From Polycyclovorans algicola TG408 (GTDB taxonomy: Bacteria > Pseudomonadota > Gammaproteobacteria > Nevskiales > Nevskiaceae): a stretch of 64,000 nucleotides of DNA. Under the pieces are notes generated by a model. That model did not search any database. It had not been told where the DNA came from and saw nothing but the letters and a program-made list of their open reading frames with translations. Positions 47,681 to 58,160 of this stretch are shown here, one piece after another (position 1 is the stretch's first letter; every line of letters starts with the position of its first letter). The DNA is taken from NCBI RefSeq assembly GCF_000711245.1, contig NZ_JOMH01000001.1, forward strand, positions 3,218,830 through 3,282,829. Direction: 5' to 3'. A program made the translations under genes and the position numbers.

Positions 47681-48193
47681 TCAGTCGAGCCGGTCAAAAG
47701 GCTGACGCGTGAGGATGGGAACGGCCAACGCGTACACGCCCAGACCGATGAACGCAATCAAGGTCCAGCCCGGCAGGCTGATGCCCAGCCACGCCGCGTC
47801 GATGACCGCGCAATTGCCGTCGCCGCGCAGCACCGTGCCCAGCACCTCGGCCAGCGGCATCACGTCCATCAGGTAATCCAGCGTTGGTCCGCAGGCCGGA
47901 ACCTGGTCGGCGGGCAATGATTGCAGCCACACATGGCGACCGGCAATGAACGCCCCGGCAGCGGCCATGAGCACGGTCAGCAGCGCGTACACACTGCGGG
48001 CGCCGCCCCCTCGTGGGCCGTGCAGCGCGGCCAGTAGAAACATCAAGCCCGCTGCCAGCATGGCAACCCGCTGAAAGATGCACATGGGGCAAGGTTCCAA
48101 CCCCTGAAAGTGCTCCAGATAAAGCGCAAAGCCCAGGCCCGCAACGCAGGCCAGCGCACCGAGAAACTGCATTGGCCGGTAGGCGTGCCTCAT
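47681..48193 (-). CDS. dsbB: Disulfide bond formation protein DsbB
   Basis: Inner-membrane quinone reductase that reoxidises DsbA. The 170-residue product has four transmembrane helices, the first redox pair at Cys35/Cys38 ([10 protein letters not shown]) and a second cysteine pair in the periplasmic loop (VPACG and GNCAVID). The start ATG overlaps the fumA stop (ATGA), which rules out the longer frame to 48232. Confidence 0.95.
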   Translation of the reverse strand: MRHAYRPMQFLGALACVAGLGFALYLEHFQGLEPCPMCIFQRVAMLAAGLMFLLAALHGPRGGGARSVYALLTVLMAAAGAFIAGRHVWLQSLPADQVPACGPTLDYLMDVMPLAEVLGTVLRGDGNCAVIDAAWLGISLPGWTLIAFIGLGVYALAVPILTRQPFDRLD

Positions 48194-49710
48194 GCCGCCA
48201 CCACCGGAATGTTGCCGATGCGGCCCTGCCACAGCTTGGGGCCGGTTTCGTGCACCGACTCACCGGTGGCATCCACTGCCACGGTCACCGGCATGTCCTG
48301 CACGTCGAATTCGTAAATGGCTTCCATCCCCAAATCCTCAAAGCCCACGACTTTGGCACTGCGGATGGCCTTGGCGACCAGATAAGCCGCACCGCCCACG
48401 GCCATCAGATACGCGCTGCGGTGCTTCTTGATCGACTCGATGGCCGTCGGTCCGCGCTCGGCCTTGCCGACCATGGCGATCAGCCCGGTCTGGCCCAGCA
48501 TGGTCTCGGTGAACTTGTCCATGCGCGTGGCCGTGGTCGGGCCGGCCGGGCCCACCACCTCGTCGCGCACCGGGTCGACCGGCCCGACGTAATAGATGAC
48601 CCGGTTGGTGAAATCGACCGGCAGCTTCTGGCCCTTGGCCAACATGTCGGCGATGCGCTTGTGGGCCGCGTCGCGACCGGTGAGCATCTTGCCGTTGAGC
48701 AGCAGGGTTTGGCCGGGCGTCCAGCTCGCCACCTCATTCTGCGTGAGCGTGTCGAGATTGACGCGGGTCGAGGTTTCGAGGTCGGCCTTCCAGGTGATCT
48801 GCGGCCAGTCTTCAAGACGCGGCACGGGCAACTCGGCCGGACCATCGCCGTGCAGATGAAAGTGCACATGGCGCGTCGCCGCACAGTTGGGAATCATCGC
48901 CACTGGCAGGTTGGCGGCGTGGGTCGGGCAATCAAGGACTTTCACGTCGACCACGGTGGTCAGGCCGCCGAGCCCCTGCGCGCCAATGCCAAGGCCATTG
49001 ACCTTGTCGAACAACTCCAGGCGAAGTTCTTCGGCGCGGTTGGCGGGGCCGCGTTCAATCAGCTCATGAATATCGACCGGGGCCATCAGCGATTCCTTGG
49101 CCATCAACATCGCCTTCTCGGGCGTGCCACCAATGCCGATGCCGAGAATGCCCGGCGGACACCAGCCCGCGCCCATGGTCGGTACGGTCTTCACGATCCA
49201 GTCGACGATGGAGTCAGACGGATTCAGCATCGCCATCTTGGCCTTGGCCTCGGAGCCGCCGCCCTTGGCCGCGCAGATCACTTCAAGGCCATCACCTGCC
49301 ACGATCTCGGTGTGGATGACGGCGGGCGTGTTGTCCTGGGTGTTCTTGCGCGCACCTGCCGGGTCGGCCAGCACCGAGGCGCGCAGCTTGTTATCAACAT
49401 TGTTGTAGGCGCGGCGCACGCCTTCGTTGACCATGTCGGTGACGCTCAGTGTGGCGTCCCAGCGCAGGTGCATGCCGACCTTCAGAAACACCGTGGCAAT
49501 GCCGGTGTCCTGGCAGATCGGCCGTCGCCCTTCGGCGCTCATCCGCGAGTTGGTCAGAATCTGCGCGATGGCATCTTTGGCGGCCGGACTTTCCTCCCGC
49601 TCCCAGGCTTTGCCCAGCGCCTGAATGTAATCCAGCGGGTGATAGCAACTGATGTACTGAAACGCGTCTTCGATGGACTGGATGAAGTCAGCCTGGCGGA
49701 TGGTGGTCAT
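48190..49710 (-). CDS. fumA: Fumarate hydratase, class I (iron-sulfur)
   Basis: Oxygen-sensitive 4Fe-4S hydratase converting fumarate to malate. The 506-residue product combines the alpha part (ICQDTGIATVFLKVG, AKGGGSEAKAKMAML, GIGIGGTPEKAM) and beta part (GKMLTGRDAAHKRI, YYVGPVDPVRDEVVGPAGPT) in one chain, as in FumA/FumB. Candidate cluster cysteines are in PICQDT, TMGAGWCPPG and VLDCPTH. It is coupled to dsbB by an ATGA overlap. Confidence 0.95.
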   Translation of the reverse strand: MTTIRQADFIQSIEDAFQYISCYHPLDYIQALGKAWEREESPAAKDAIAQILTNSRMSAEGRRPICQDTGIATVFLKVGMHLRWDATLSVTDMVNEGVRRAYNNVDNKLRASVLADPAGARKNTQDNTPAVIHTEIVAGDGLEVICAAKGGGSEAKAKMAMLNPSDSIVDWIVKTVPTMGAGWCPPGILGIGIGGTPEKAMLMAKESLMAPVDIHELIERGPANRAEELRLELFDKVNGLGIGAQGLGGLTTVVDVKVLDCPTHAANLPVAMIPNCAATRHVHFHLHGDGPAELPVPRLEDWPQITWKADLETSTRVNLDTLTQNEVASWTPGQTLLLNGKMLTGRDAAHKRIADMLAKGQKLPVDFTNRVIYYVGPVDPVRDEVVGPAGPTTATRMDKFTETMLGQTGLIAMVGKAERGPTAIESIKKHRSAYLMAVGGAAYLVAKAIRSAKVVGFEDLGMEAIYEFDVQDMPVTVAVDATGESVHETGPKLWQGRIGNIPVVAA

Positions 49711-49770
49711 CGACTGGGGAGCTTGCTTGAAAATCGGGCGGCCAGTGTACCGAGAGCGTCCTCCCCGCCG

Positions 49771-51117
49771 CTAATCCGCAGGCTTGTCTGCCGGTCGGAT
49801 CAGCCCTGCCGGGTCCAGCAGACGACTCAACTCTTCGCGCGAGAGGCCGGTGTCTTCTTCAGCCACATCGAGTACCGGGCGTCCCTCCGCATAAGCCCGC
49901 TTTGCAATACGGCTGCCGGCCTCGTAGCCAATGCGTGAATTGAGCGCGGTAACCAGAATCGGATTGCACCGCAGCGCATCGGCCAGCCGCGCCTGGTTGA
50001 CGGTGAACCGGGCGATGGCCTGCGCGCCAAGCTGCTGGCAGGCCGCGCTGAGCAAGGTCAGGCTGTTGAGCACGCTGTGAATGGCCACCGGCCACATGAC
50101 ATTGAGTTGAAAGTTGCCGGACTGCGCGGCGATGGTCACGGTGGCATCGTTGCCAATCACCCGGGCGCAGACCATGCACACCGCCTCGGGAATCACCGGG
50201 TTCACTTTGCCGGGCATGATGCTGGACCCCGCCTGCAAGGCAGGCAGGGCAATCTCGCCCAGTCCCGCCAGCGGCCCGCTGTTCATCCAGCGCAGGTCGT
50301 TGGCAACCTTCATCAGGCTGCCCGCCAGCACCTTGAGCTGGCCCGACAGCTCGGCCAGCGTGTCGACGCTGGCCAGCGCTTCGAAGTAATTCTCGGCTGG
50401 GCGAAACGCCAGGCCGTAGCGTTGTTGCAGCGCGGCGCACACGCCGTCGGCAAAGCCTGGCGGCGTATTGAGCCCGGTGCCCACCGCCGTGCCGCCCACG
50501 GCCAACCGGTGCAGACGCACCTGCACCGCGCCCAATCGTGCTTCGGCGCTCGCCACCTGCTGGGCCCAGCCGGACAACTCCTGCCCCAGACTGACCGGCA
50601 TGGCGTCCATCAAGTGGGTGCGACCGGTCTTGATCGTGTCGCCCAGCTCATCCACACGCGATTGAATCACCGCGCGCAAACCGGACAGCGCCGGCAGCAG
50701 TTGGGTGTCGAGCATGACTGCTGCCGCGACGTGCGCCGTAGTGGGAATGATGTCGTTCGACGACTGGCTGGCATTGACGTGGTCATTGGGATGCACCGAC
50801 TGCCCCAGCGCGCGGCTGGCCAACGCAGCAATGACCTCGTTGGCGTTCATGTTGGTCGAGGTGCCCGACCCCGTCTGAAACACATCAACCGGAAACTGGT
50901 CGGCGTGCTCGCCGGCGGCGATAGCGTCCGCCACGGCAATGACGGCGTCGGCCACCTCGGACGCCAATACGGCGCGGTCTCGGTTGGCGCCCGCCGCAGC
51001 GGCCTTGACCGCCGCCAGCGCGCGGATGAAGGCGGGGTGCATGCGCTCGCCCGAAATTGGAAAGTTTTCGACGGCCAGTTGTGTCTGGGAGCCCCAAAGG
51101 GTCGCGGTGCCGGTCAT
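49771..51117 (-). CDS. fumC: Fumarate hydratase, class II
   Basis: Iron-independent fumarase, stable to oxygen. The 448-residue product has all three superfamily signatures: TGSGTSTNMNANEV, KTGRTHLMDAMP and the GSSIMPGKVNPVIPE loop with the catalytic Ser. It is 60 bases upstream of fumA, so both fumarase types are encoded together. It is divergent from purB. Confidence 0.94.
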   Translation of the reverse strand: MTGTATLWGSQTQLAVENFPISGERMHPAFIRALAAVKAAAAGANRDRAVLASEVADAVIAVADAIAAGEHADQFPVDVFQTGSGTSTNMNANEVIAALASRALGQSVHPNDHVNASQSSNDIIPTTAHVAAAVMLDTQLLPALSGLRAVIQSRVDELGDTIKTGRTHLMDAMPVSLGQELSGWAQQVASAEARLGAVQVRLHRLAVGGTAVGTGLNTPPGFADGVCAALQQRYGLAFRPAENYFEALASVDTLAELSGQLKVLAGSLMKVANDLRWMNSGPLAGLGEIALPALQAGSSIMPGKVNPVIPEAVCMVCARVIGNDATVTIAAQSGNFQLNVMWPVAIHSVLNSLTLLSAACQQLGAQAIARFTVNQARLADALRCNPILVTALNSRIGYEAGSRIAKRAYAEGRPVLDVAEEDTGLSREELSRLLDPAGLIRPADKPAD

Positions 51118-51135
51118 GACTGTCCTTGACGTTAA

Positions 51136-52533
<1,398 letters not shown>

Positions 52534-52539
52534 GGCTTT

Positions 52540-52983
52540 TCAGTGCTCGGGCGCGACCGGCTCGCGCCCGATGACCTGCTCACGAACGTGCTCGGGAATC
52601 CGCTCGGTTCTCTGTGTCTGGTAGTTGAACCAGACCAGCACGCCTTCGGTCACCGCGACCAGGTCATCTCCGTTGAACATCGCCGCTTCGGTGACCATGC
52701 TGCTGCCACCAAGACGGCGAATGCGAAAGCCGATGTCCAAGGACGCCGGGTGCTTCAACTGGGCAATGAAATCGCACGCCAAACGGCCGAGGATGAACCC
52801 GTACTCGTGCCAGAACTTGGGGTCGTCACGCCACAGCGACTGAAAGTAAGCCAGACGTGCGTCTTCATCGAACACGTAAAAGCGCGTGTTGTTGACGTGC
52901 CCCAACTGGTCGTGGTCGCCCCATCGCGTCGGCACCGCGTGCCAAAAACCATACTGCGCCCGGTCAATTTGCATGCGCGCCAT
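52540..52983 (-). CDS. Acyl-CoA thioesterase, 4HBT hot-dog family
   Basis: Predicted to hydrolyse acyl-CoA esters. The 147-residue product carries the hot-dog catalytic motif RWGDHDQLGHVNNTRFYVF with the conserved Asp, plus FRIRRLGGSSMVTEAAMF. The ATG complementing 52981-52983 is preferred because AGGTGG lies just upstream. It is last in a three-gene minus-strand string (DUF1289, small membrane protein, thioesterase) and ends 6 bases from the convergent purB stop. Confidence 0.88.
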   Translation of the reverse strand: MARMQIDRAQYGFWHAVPTRWGDHDQLGHVNNTRFYVFDEDARLAYFQSLWRDDPKFWHEYGFILGRLACDFIAQLKHPASLDIGFRIRRLGGSSMVTEAAMFNGDDLVAVTEGVLVWFNYQTQRTERIPEHVREQVIGREPVAPEH

Positions 52984-52990
52984 GCCCACC

Positions 52991-53389
52991 TCAGGCGCGA
53001 AGACGCGCGCGGTCGATCTGCTTCACGTCGCGGCGATAACCCATCAGGTTCACGGCACCGAACACGACGCACAGGCCAACATGCAACGCGCAGAAGAAGT
53101 TGGCCTGTGGCGGATAGTTGAATGATTTGAGGCAGAACATCCAAACGAGAATCGCCGCCAGCCCCTCGAGCAGCAGCAACAGCTTGAAACTGGGCGACAC
53201 GGACTGTCGCGCGGCGATGATGGTCAGCAGCAATCCCAGCGGAATGCCCGAGGCGGCGACATAACGCCAGCTCCACTCTGCCGCGATCTGCGCGTTGACC
53301 ACCACGAAGTTGGGGATCCACACCAGCAACACGGCGATGGCCGCAAGCACGTACGTCAGCAAGCCCGCTTGCGCGAGGATTCGGTTCAT
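52991..53389 (-). CDS. Small membrane protein of unknown function
   Basis: Not recognised. The 132-residue product has four predicted transmembrane helices (LLTYVLAAIAVLLVWIP, YVAASGIPLGLLLTIIA, LLLLLEGLAAILVWMF, LHVGLCVVFGAVNLM) and a basic C-terminal tail. Its start overlaps the DUF1289 stop by 4 bases (ATGA) and it ends 7 bases before the thioesterase start, so the three are co-transcribed. Confidence 0.75.
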   Translation of the reverse strand: MNRILAQAGLLTYVLAAIAVLLVWIPNFVVVNAQIAAEWSWRYVAASGIPLGLLLTIIAARQSVSPSFKLLLLLEGLAAILVWMFCLKSFNYPPQANFFCALHVGLCVVFGAVNLMGYRRDVKQIDRARLRA

Positions 53390-53598
53390 CTTGGCCCCGA
53401 CGGTGAAATTGACGCCTCGATTATAGACAGCCGCTGCCGGGCGTCAGCGCACCATATCCGCCGCTGGTCTGTACTGGCCATCTGCCAACCGACAATCTCG
53501 TCCAAGTGGCGCCCGCAACCGAGGCACACCTGATTCTTGGTGAGCTCGCACTGCTTGATACACGGTGAAGTCACCGGGTCATCCTGACGGGTTTTCAT
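53386..53598 (-). CDS. DUF1289 small cysteine-rich protein
   Basis: Family of short proteins of unknown function, often near metabolic genes. The 70-residue product has four conserved cysteines in SPCIKQCELTKNQVCLGCGR and a GWQMAS helix, typical of DUF1289 (YdhL-like). The cysteine spacing suggests metal binding. The ATG complementing 53596-53598 is used; the longer frame to 53781 runs over the divergent lipoprotein gene and is rejected. Confidence 0.85.
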   Translation of the reverse strand: MKTRQDDPVTSPCIKQCELTKNQVCLGCGRHLDEIVGWQMASTDQRRIWCADARQRLSIIEASISPSGPR

Positions 53599-53653
53599 GC
53601 GCTCAGGATAACCGGAGGCCACGCTACACTTCGCCGATTCACCGGGAGAGGCG

Positions 53654-54238
53654 ATGAAACGGATTGGATCGGTCATTGGTGCGGTGGCATTACTGCTGGC
53701 GGGCTGTGCTTCGGCGCCGGCAGAGACCCACGCCGAACGTCTGGCACTGACCGACGGCCTGGCCCAGCAATGGAACCTCAACCCCAGCAGCGCCCAAGCG
53801 TTGCAGTACTACCTCTCGGATGAGATCCGTCTGGTGCGCAGCTTTTCCGGCAACCAGCAGGGCATCAGCAGTGGCCGCCTTTTCAGCGCCGACGGCCAAA
53901 CGATTGAAGAAATTGTCATCGTCCCTGGCACGCCCGGCATCCTGCTGGCCAGCGGTCCGCACTGGAAAGCCGTGAGCTTTCACCCGGGCACCTACCTTTA
54001 TTTCGTCTCGAATCAACCCCGTCGCATCGTGGGCCGCCCGTTCCATCAGGATTCAGACCAGTATTTCCTCTACCTGCCCGACTGGAATGGTCGCGGCGGG
54101 ACGGTGCGTCTGAATCATGCGCCATGGACAGCGGTGGGCGACAGCGTGCACGCCCACCTGTTAATCGAGCGCGAGTCGGTGTTTGAGCAGGACAGCCAAC
54201 TGTATCGCCAGGAAGGCCGGACGCTCGGCAACCGCTGA
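53654..54238 (+). CDS. Hypothetical lipoprotein
   Basis: Not recognised. The 194-residue product has a lipoprotein signal with lipobox LLAGC (Cys18) and a mature part with alternating beta-like segments (YYLSDEIRLVRSF, IEEIVIVPGTPGILLASG, HPGTYLYFVSN, HAHLLIERESVFE). It is divergent from the DUF1289 gene and followed by a DUF2061 gene in convergent orientation. A periplasmic or outer-membrane location is inferred from the lipobox. Confidence 0.8.
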   Translation: MKRIGSVIGAVALLLAGCASAPAETHAERLALTDGLAQQWNLNPSSAQALQYYLSDEIRLVRSFSGNQQGISSGRLFSADGQTIEEIVIVPGTPGILLASGPHWKAVSFHPGTYLYFVSNQPRRIVGRPFHQDSDQYFLYLPDWNGRGGTVRLNHAPWTAVGDSVHAHLLIERESVFEQDSQLYRQEGRTLGNR

Positions 54239-54260
54239 TTGCGCAGCTGCAAAGGGCCGC

Positions 54261-54470
54261 TCAGGTCATGCGGGCAGCCTGCGTCATTGACGCACGATTC
54301 ACCACACTCCACCGCGACCACGCCCGCTCATGAAAATGATAGGCCACGGTGTTAACGCAGGGCTCGACGAGCGCCACGGCGCTGCTGGCAACCCAGCTGC
54401 CGGTGAGCAGGTAGGCCACCGAAAACGCCACGGTGAGATGAACGGCGGCGAAACTCAAAGTTTTGGTCAT
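54261..54470 (-). CDS. DUF2061 small membrane protein
   Basis: The 69-residue product has the DUF2061 pattern: two short helices (LSFAAVHLTVAFSVAYLLTG, WVASSAVALVEP) and the conserved EPCVNTVAYHFHERAW motif. Function unknown. The ATG complementing 54468-54470 fits the family N-terminus; the TTG 11 codons upstream is rejected. A Fur-box-like sequence lies at 54496-54514. Confidence 0.82.
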   Translation of the reverse strand: MTKTLSFAAVHLTVAFSVAYLLTGSWVASSAVALVEPCVNTVAYHFHERAWSRWSVVNRASMTQAARMT

Positions 54471-54495
54471 GGAATTGCCCGGCGAAATTTTAAGG

Positions 54496-54514
54496 GCAAA
54501 CAATAATCATTCGC
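54496..54514. promoter_or_regulatory. Fur-box-like sequence
   Basis: Positions 54496-54514 match 13 of 19 bases of the classical Fur consensus, with the core ATAATCATT intact. It lies between the divergent DUF2061 and acyl-CoA dehydrogenase genes. Chance matches at this level are not rare in an AT-rich gap. Confidence 0.3.
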
Positions 54515-54638
54515 ATAACAGTCGGCCAATCATCATTTTGAATCGTGTCCATCGGGGCGGATTATCGATGAGCCTGCGGGCCCCTGCGACTGTGCAGGCG
54601 CCTTAAACTATCGGTCAATCACTTGGTCGAGGGTCCCC

Positions 54639-55778
54639 ATGTCTGCAGAGCGCGAGCTGTTCCGTGACAACGTCCGACGGTTCCTCGACGAGGCCGTCGA
54701 GCCGCACTATGACGGCTGGGAAAAAGCCGGCAAGTTCCCCGCCGCGCTGTACCGGCAGATGGGCGACAACGGCCTGCTGTGTGTCGACATGCCTGAAGAG
54801 TTTGGCGGCATGGGAGCGCCGTTCGAATACTCGATGCTGGTCATCGAAGAAGTGGCGCGTGGCGGATTTCTGGCCCTCGCGTCCAACCTGTCCGTGCACT
54901 CCGACATCGCCGCGCCCTACATCCTGCACTTGGGCAACGACCATCAGAAGGCCAAGTACCTGCCGCGCATGGCCAGTGGTGAGTGTATTGGCGCCATCGG
55001 CATGAGCGAGCCGGGCGCCGGATCCGACCTGCAGGGCATCAAAACCAACGCAATGCCGCAGCCTGACGGCGATGGTTTTGTCATCAACGGCTCGAAAACC
55101 TTCATCACCAACGGCCAGCACGCCGGCGTGGTGGTGCTGGCGACCAAAACCGACCCGCGTGCCGGCGCCAAGGGGACAACGCTGTTCACGCTGGATACCT
55201 CACTGCCGGGCTTCAAGCGCGGTCGCAACCTTGAAAAAATCGGCCAGCACGCGGCGGACACCTCGGAGTTGTTCTTCGATGACATCAAGGTCGGCGCCGA
55301 CGAAGTGCTCGGCCGCGTGGGCGGCGGCTTCGGTCACATGGTCGACGAGCTTCCGCGCGAGCGGCTCGCCCTTGCAGTCAGCGCGGTGGGCCACGCCGAT
55401 GGCGCGCTGGATCGCGCCATCGAGTACACCACCACGCGCAAGGCGTTCGGCCAGGCGTTGGCCAGCTTTCAGAACACCCGCTTCGAGCTGGCCAAGTGCA
55501 AGACCGACATCGAAGTGCACCGCGCCTTCGTCGAAAAGTGCAACGCGCTCTACGCCGAGGGCAAGCTCGACGTGCCGTTTGCAGCCATGATCAAACTCGC
55601 CACCACCGAGATGGAAGGCCGCGTGACCGACGCCTGCCTGCAACTGTTTGGCGGCTACGGCTACATGGCCGAATATCCCATCAGCCGTTTCTGGACTGAC
55701 GCACGCGTGCAGCGCATCTACGGCGGCACCTCGGAGATCATGAAGGAGGTGATCGCGCGGTCGCTCGTCGGTCGCTGA
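54639..55778 (+). CDS. Acyl-CoA dehydrogenase, long-chain (LCAD/IVD) type
   Basis: FAD enzyme introducing the alpha-beta double bond of acyl-CoA. The 379-residue product has the three ACAD domains: helical N-domain, beta-domain (IGAIGMSEPGAGSDLQGIKT, FVINGSKTFITNGQHAG) and C-domain (RKAFGQALASFQNTRFELA, LFGGYGYMAEYPISRFW). Gly362 replaces the MCAD-type catalytic Glu in IYGGTSEIMKE, while Glu241 in LPRERLALA sits where LCAD and isovaleryl-CoA dehydrogenase carry their base. This suggests a long-chain or branched substrate. GAGGG precedes the ATG. Monocistronic with its own terminator. Confidence 0.92.
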   Translation: MSAERELFRDNVRRFLDEAVEPHYDGWEKAGKFPAALYRQMGDNGLLCVDMPEEFGGMGAPFEYSMLVIEEVARGGFLALASNLSVHSDIAAPYILHLGNDHQKAKYLPRMASGECIGAIGMSEPGAGSDLQGIKTNAMPQPDGDGFVINGSKTFITNGQHAGVVVLATKTDPRAGAKGTTLFTLDTSLPGFKRGRNLEKIGQHAADTSELFFDDIKVGADEVLGRVGGGFGHMVDELPRERLALAVSAVGHADGALDRAIEYTTTRKAFGQALASFQNTRFELAKCKTDIEVHRAFVEKCNALYAEGKLDVPFAAMIKLATTEMEGRVTDACLQLFGGYGYMAEYPISRFWTDARVQRIYGGTSEIMKEVIARSLVGR

Positions 55779-55782
55779 TCGC

Positions 55783-55827
55783 CACAAAAAAGCCCGCAAC
55801 CGGTCACCGGTTGCGGGCTTTTTTGTG
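55783..55827. terminator. Bidirectional terminator between acyl-CoA dehydrogenase and DUF1302 genes
   Basis: CACAAAAAAGCCCGCAACCGG and its exact reverse complement flank a TCA loop: a 21-bp perfect hairpin with A run on the left and T run on the right. It serves the convergent genes on both strands. Confidence 0.95.
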
Positions 55828-55836
55828 GCCAGCACC

Positions 55837-58002
55837 TCAGAAGTTGTAAGTCACATTGACTGCGGCGTTGTCGCGGTCACGCCGGGTGTTGAACTGCCCG
55901 CCGCCCCAGAACCACTGGTACTGGAAACGCACGCTCAAATCCTGTCCGATCACCACATTGGTCGACAAGATCGCTTCCTTGCGACCCTCGACAAAATTCT
56001 GCGACGGGAATGGCGCGGTGCCGCCCACGTCCCAGCCGGCAATCAACTGCGGAAAGTAATTGAAGCCAAACAGCCTGCTGTTGTACTCACCCCGGATGAT
56101 GGTGCGCAGCCCCCAGGAGAACGGCGTGGCAAAGCCGTCGGTCTGTTGCGTCGGGTTGAGCCTGCGCGTGCACTCCTCCACCGGCGCATCGGGCGTACCG
56201 CTGCAGTCGGCACCAGGGCTGGCGTGGGTACGGTTGATATAACCCGTCTCAAACTGCAGCACGTCGCGACTCGGCATGCCTTGCACATAGGTGGCGCCCA
56301 CCTCGGCAATGATCAACAACTGGTCGGCGCCGATGGGGTTAGACGACAGGCCACGAATACCGGTAAGGCCCATCTGGTGAACCTTCATCTCTTCCCACCC
56401 GTTGATGACTTGCCCCGGCGCCACCCGCTCGTCTCCGCGATAACGTTGCAGAAAGCTGGGAATGCCGTCGGCCGAGGACGGAAACGTCGAGGCGCCCAAT
56501 TCGGCCAGCGCCCCAAGGTCAGCCAACCCCAGGTCGGGGCCGAATGGCGCCAGAGCGCCAAGCAGGTCCCCTGCCACCGGCAAGGCGTCAATCTGACCCA
56601 CCGGGAACGCCGGCTGCAGCCCGTAGAAAATGACATCCGTCAATTGCACGAGCAACGGCAGGTTCGGCCGGTAAACGTACTCACCAGCAAGCGACCAGCG
56701 CCCGGCGTTGGTATTGAAGCTGACGCCGTACATCTGGATGTCTTCGGGGTAAAAAAGGCTGGCCTGAAGCGTGTCGATGGGCAGCGGCTCGCGCTCGGGA
56801 TTGTTCTGGTCCTGGCGCCCCAGCAGGGCCCCGTTGAACCCCTGACAGTCGGCCACGGCCTCCAGCAGGTTGGTCGAGTCGGCACGGCCGTTGGTCTCAA
56901 CCCGCAGACAGGACGCATCGGTGGCGGTGACCTGCGCCAGCGGCAGACGGCTGTGGTAGTTCATCGCATACGCGTTGAGCTCGGTGCCGCCATTCAGCCA
57001 CTCGGCGTAGTAGCTGATCTTGGCGCCGAACTGGCCGCTGTCGCGCGGGTCGATCTCGGAACCCAGCCGGGTGGTCGCCGAGCTGCTGGAAATCTGCCCC
57101 AACGCACCGGCGAAACGGAATTCCTGATTCGGGTCCTCGCCAAACTGACCCAGCGACACGGCCGCAAAGTCGCCTTCAATCAAATCCAGGTCTGAGAAGA
57201 ACTGACCGCGCGCATCGGGTTGCGCCGGCTTCCACTGCAGCTGGTAAAACACCTCGGCCGACAAGCTTGGTGCCAGCTCGATGCCCAAGGTCACCAGCGG
57301 CACCGGCAGGAAAATCTCGTTGAACTCGACCCCGGGAAAACGCAGAAAGGCCTGGTTGGGCGGGCTCACCTCATTGATCGAGTTGATGGCCACCAGGGTA
57401 CTTTCGCCCCACCGCAGATACTGATTGCCGATGGTGAAATTGACGAACCGCTCACCGAGTAAAAACTCGCGGGAGATGAACGCCTCAAAAAGCTCGACGC
57501 CCAAAGCGCTGACGTCCTCAACCCGGCCAGGCCGATCAACCCGCGCGGGCTGAAAGCGCGTGTCGGTATTGCGCTCGCGAAAATCAACATTAAGCGGGTC
57601 GTAAAAGGCCAGCGCACGAAACCGGCCGAACCATTCGCCCAGCTCAAACGACCAGTCGGTACTGAGCTTCAGCGGGGCCGAGATCAGGTCGTGCTTCTGG
57701 TAGTTGAGGTTGCCGTCATCCTGATTGACGCCGCTGAACGCGCCTGGCGCACCGATCAGCCGTTGGTTGGGGGCCGGATCGCCCGACAGCGAGATGCAGT
57801 TGTCAAAACATAGATCCTGTTGCCCCGGCACGTTGGTCTTGCCCAGCAGATCAGTGGCCGGGTCCTGCATGCGAACGCCCAAGCCCCCACTGACAAAATT
57901 TTTGCTGGTGGCCGAGAACAGGCCCCACTCCACTTCGAAGGCTGCCGCTGGCAAAGACGACAGCAGCAGCGCTGCGGCGACCGACAGTCCGCAACATTTC
58001 AT
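55837..58002 (-). CDS. DUF1302 family outer-membrane protein
   Basis: Large outer-membrane beta-barrel family linked to uptake or handling of hydrophobic compounds in Pseudomonas- and Nevskiales-like bacteria. The 721-residue product has a Sec signal (VAAALLLSSLPAAA-F), the N-terminal FEVEWGLFSATSKN, a YLRWGEST motif and a C-terminal strand ending in NVTYNF (terminal Phe for BAM recognition). The ATG complementing 58000-58002 is preferred, with GAGGGAG six bases upstream. The genome neighbour DUF1329 gene is divergent across an AraC regulator. Confidence 0.9.
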   Translation of the reverse strand: MKCCGLSVAAALLLSSLPAAAFEVEWGLFSATSKNFVSGGLGVRMQDPATDLLGKTNVPGQQDLCFDNCISLSGDPAPNQRLIGAPGAFSGVNQDDGNLNYQKHDLISAPLKLSTDWSFELGEWFGRFRALAFYDPLNVDFRERNTDTRFQPARVDRPGRVEDVSALGVELFEAFISREFLLGERFVNFTIGNQYLRWGESTLVAINSINEVSPPNQAFLRFPGVEFNEIFLPVPLVTLGIELAPSLSAEVFYQLQWKPAQPDARGQFFSDLDLIEGDFAAVSLGQFGEDPNQEFRFAGALGQISSSSATTRLGSEIDPRDSGQFGAKISYYAEWLNGGTELNAYAMNYHSRLPLAQVTATDASCLRVETNGRADSTNLLEAVADCQGFNGALLGRQDQNNPEREPLPIDTLQASLFYPEDIQMYGVSFNTNAGRWSLAGEYVYRPNLPLLVQLTDVIFYGLQPAFPVGQIDALPVAGDLLGALAPFGPDLGLADLGALAELGASTFPSSADGIPSFLQRYRGDERVAPGQVINGWEEMKVHQMGLTGIRGLSSNPIGADQLLIIAEVGATYVQGMPSRDVLQFETGYINRTHASPGADCSGTPDAPVEECTRRLNPTQQTDGFATPFSWGLRTIIRGEYNSRLFGFNYFPQLIAGWDVGGTAPFPSQNFVEGRKEAILSTNVVIGQDLSVRFQYQWFWGGGQFNTRRDRDNAAVNVTYNF

Positions 58003-58087
58003 GGCTTTCTCCCTCATTATTGTGTGATTCTGCTGCCGTGGCACGCGCCCACCACACTTCATTTTGCCGGGCAATATGTGCTAAAGG

Positions 58088-58105
58088 TATCAGCGCTCGC
58101 TGATA
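58088..58105. promoter_or_regulatory. Perfect palindrome in the DUF1302/AraC divergent gap
   Basis: TATCAGCG, a CT spacer and CGCTGATA form an 8-bp perfect inverted repeat. It lies about 55 bases upstream of the AraC gene and 85 upstream of the DUF1302 start. An adjacent AGTGCAACACT is also palindromic. Position suggests an operator; the binding protein is unknown. Confidence 0.45.
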
Positions 58106-58160
58106 GTGCAACACTATTTATTGTCATTCACGTTGGCGGCAACGCCACCCCACTGCGTCT

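Noticed and set aside
48013-49938. A 641-codon plus-strand frame opposite dsbB and fumA
   Set aside because: Antisense to two well-conserved genes with intact motifs; its His/Arg-rich composition is a codon-shadow artefact.
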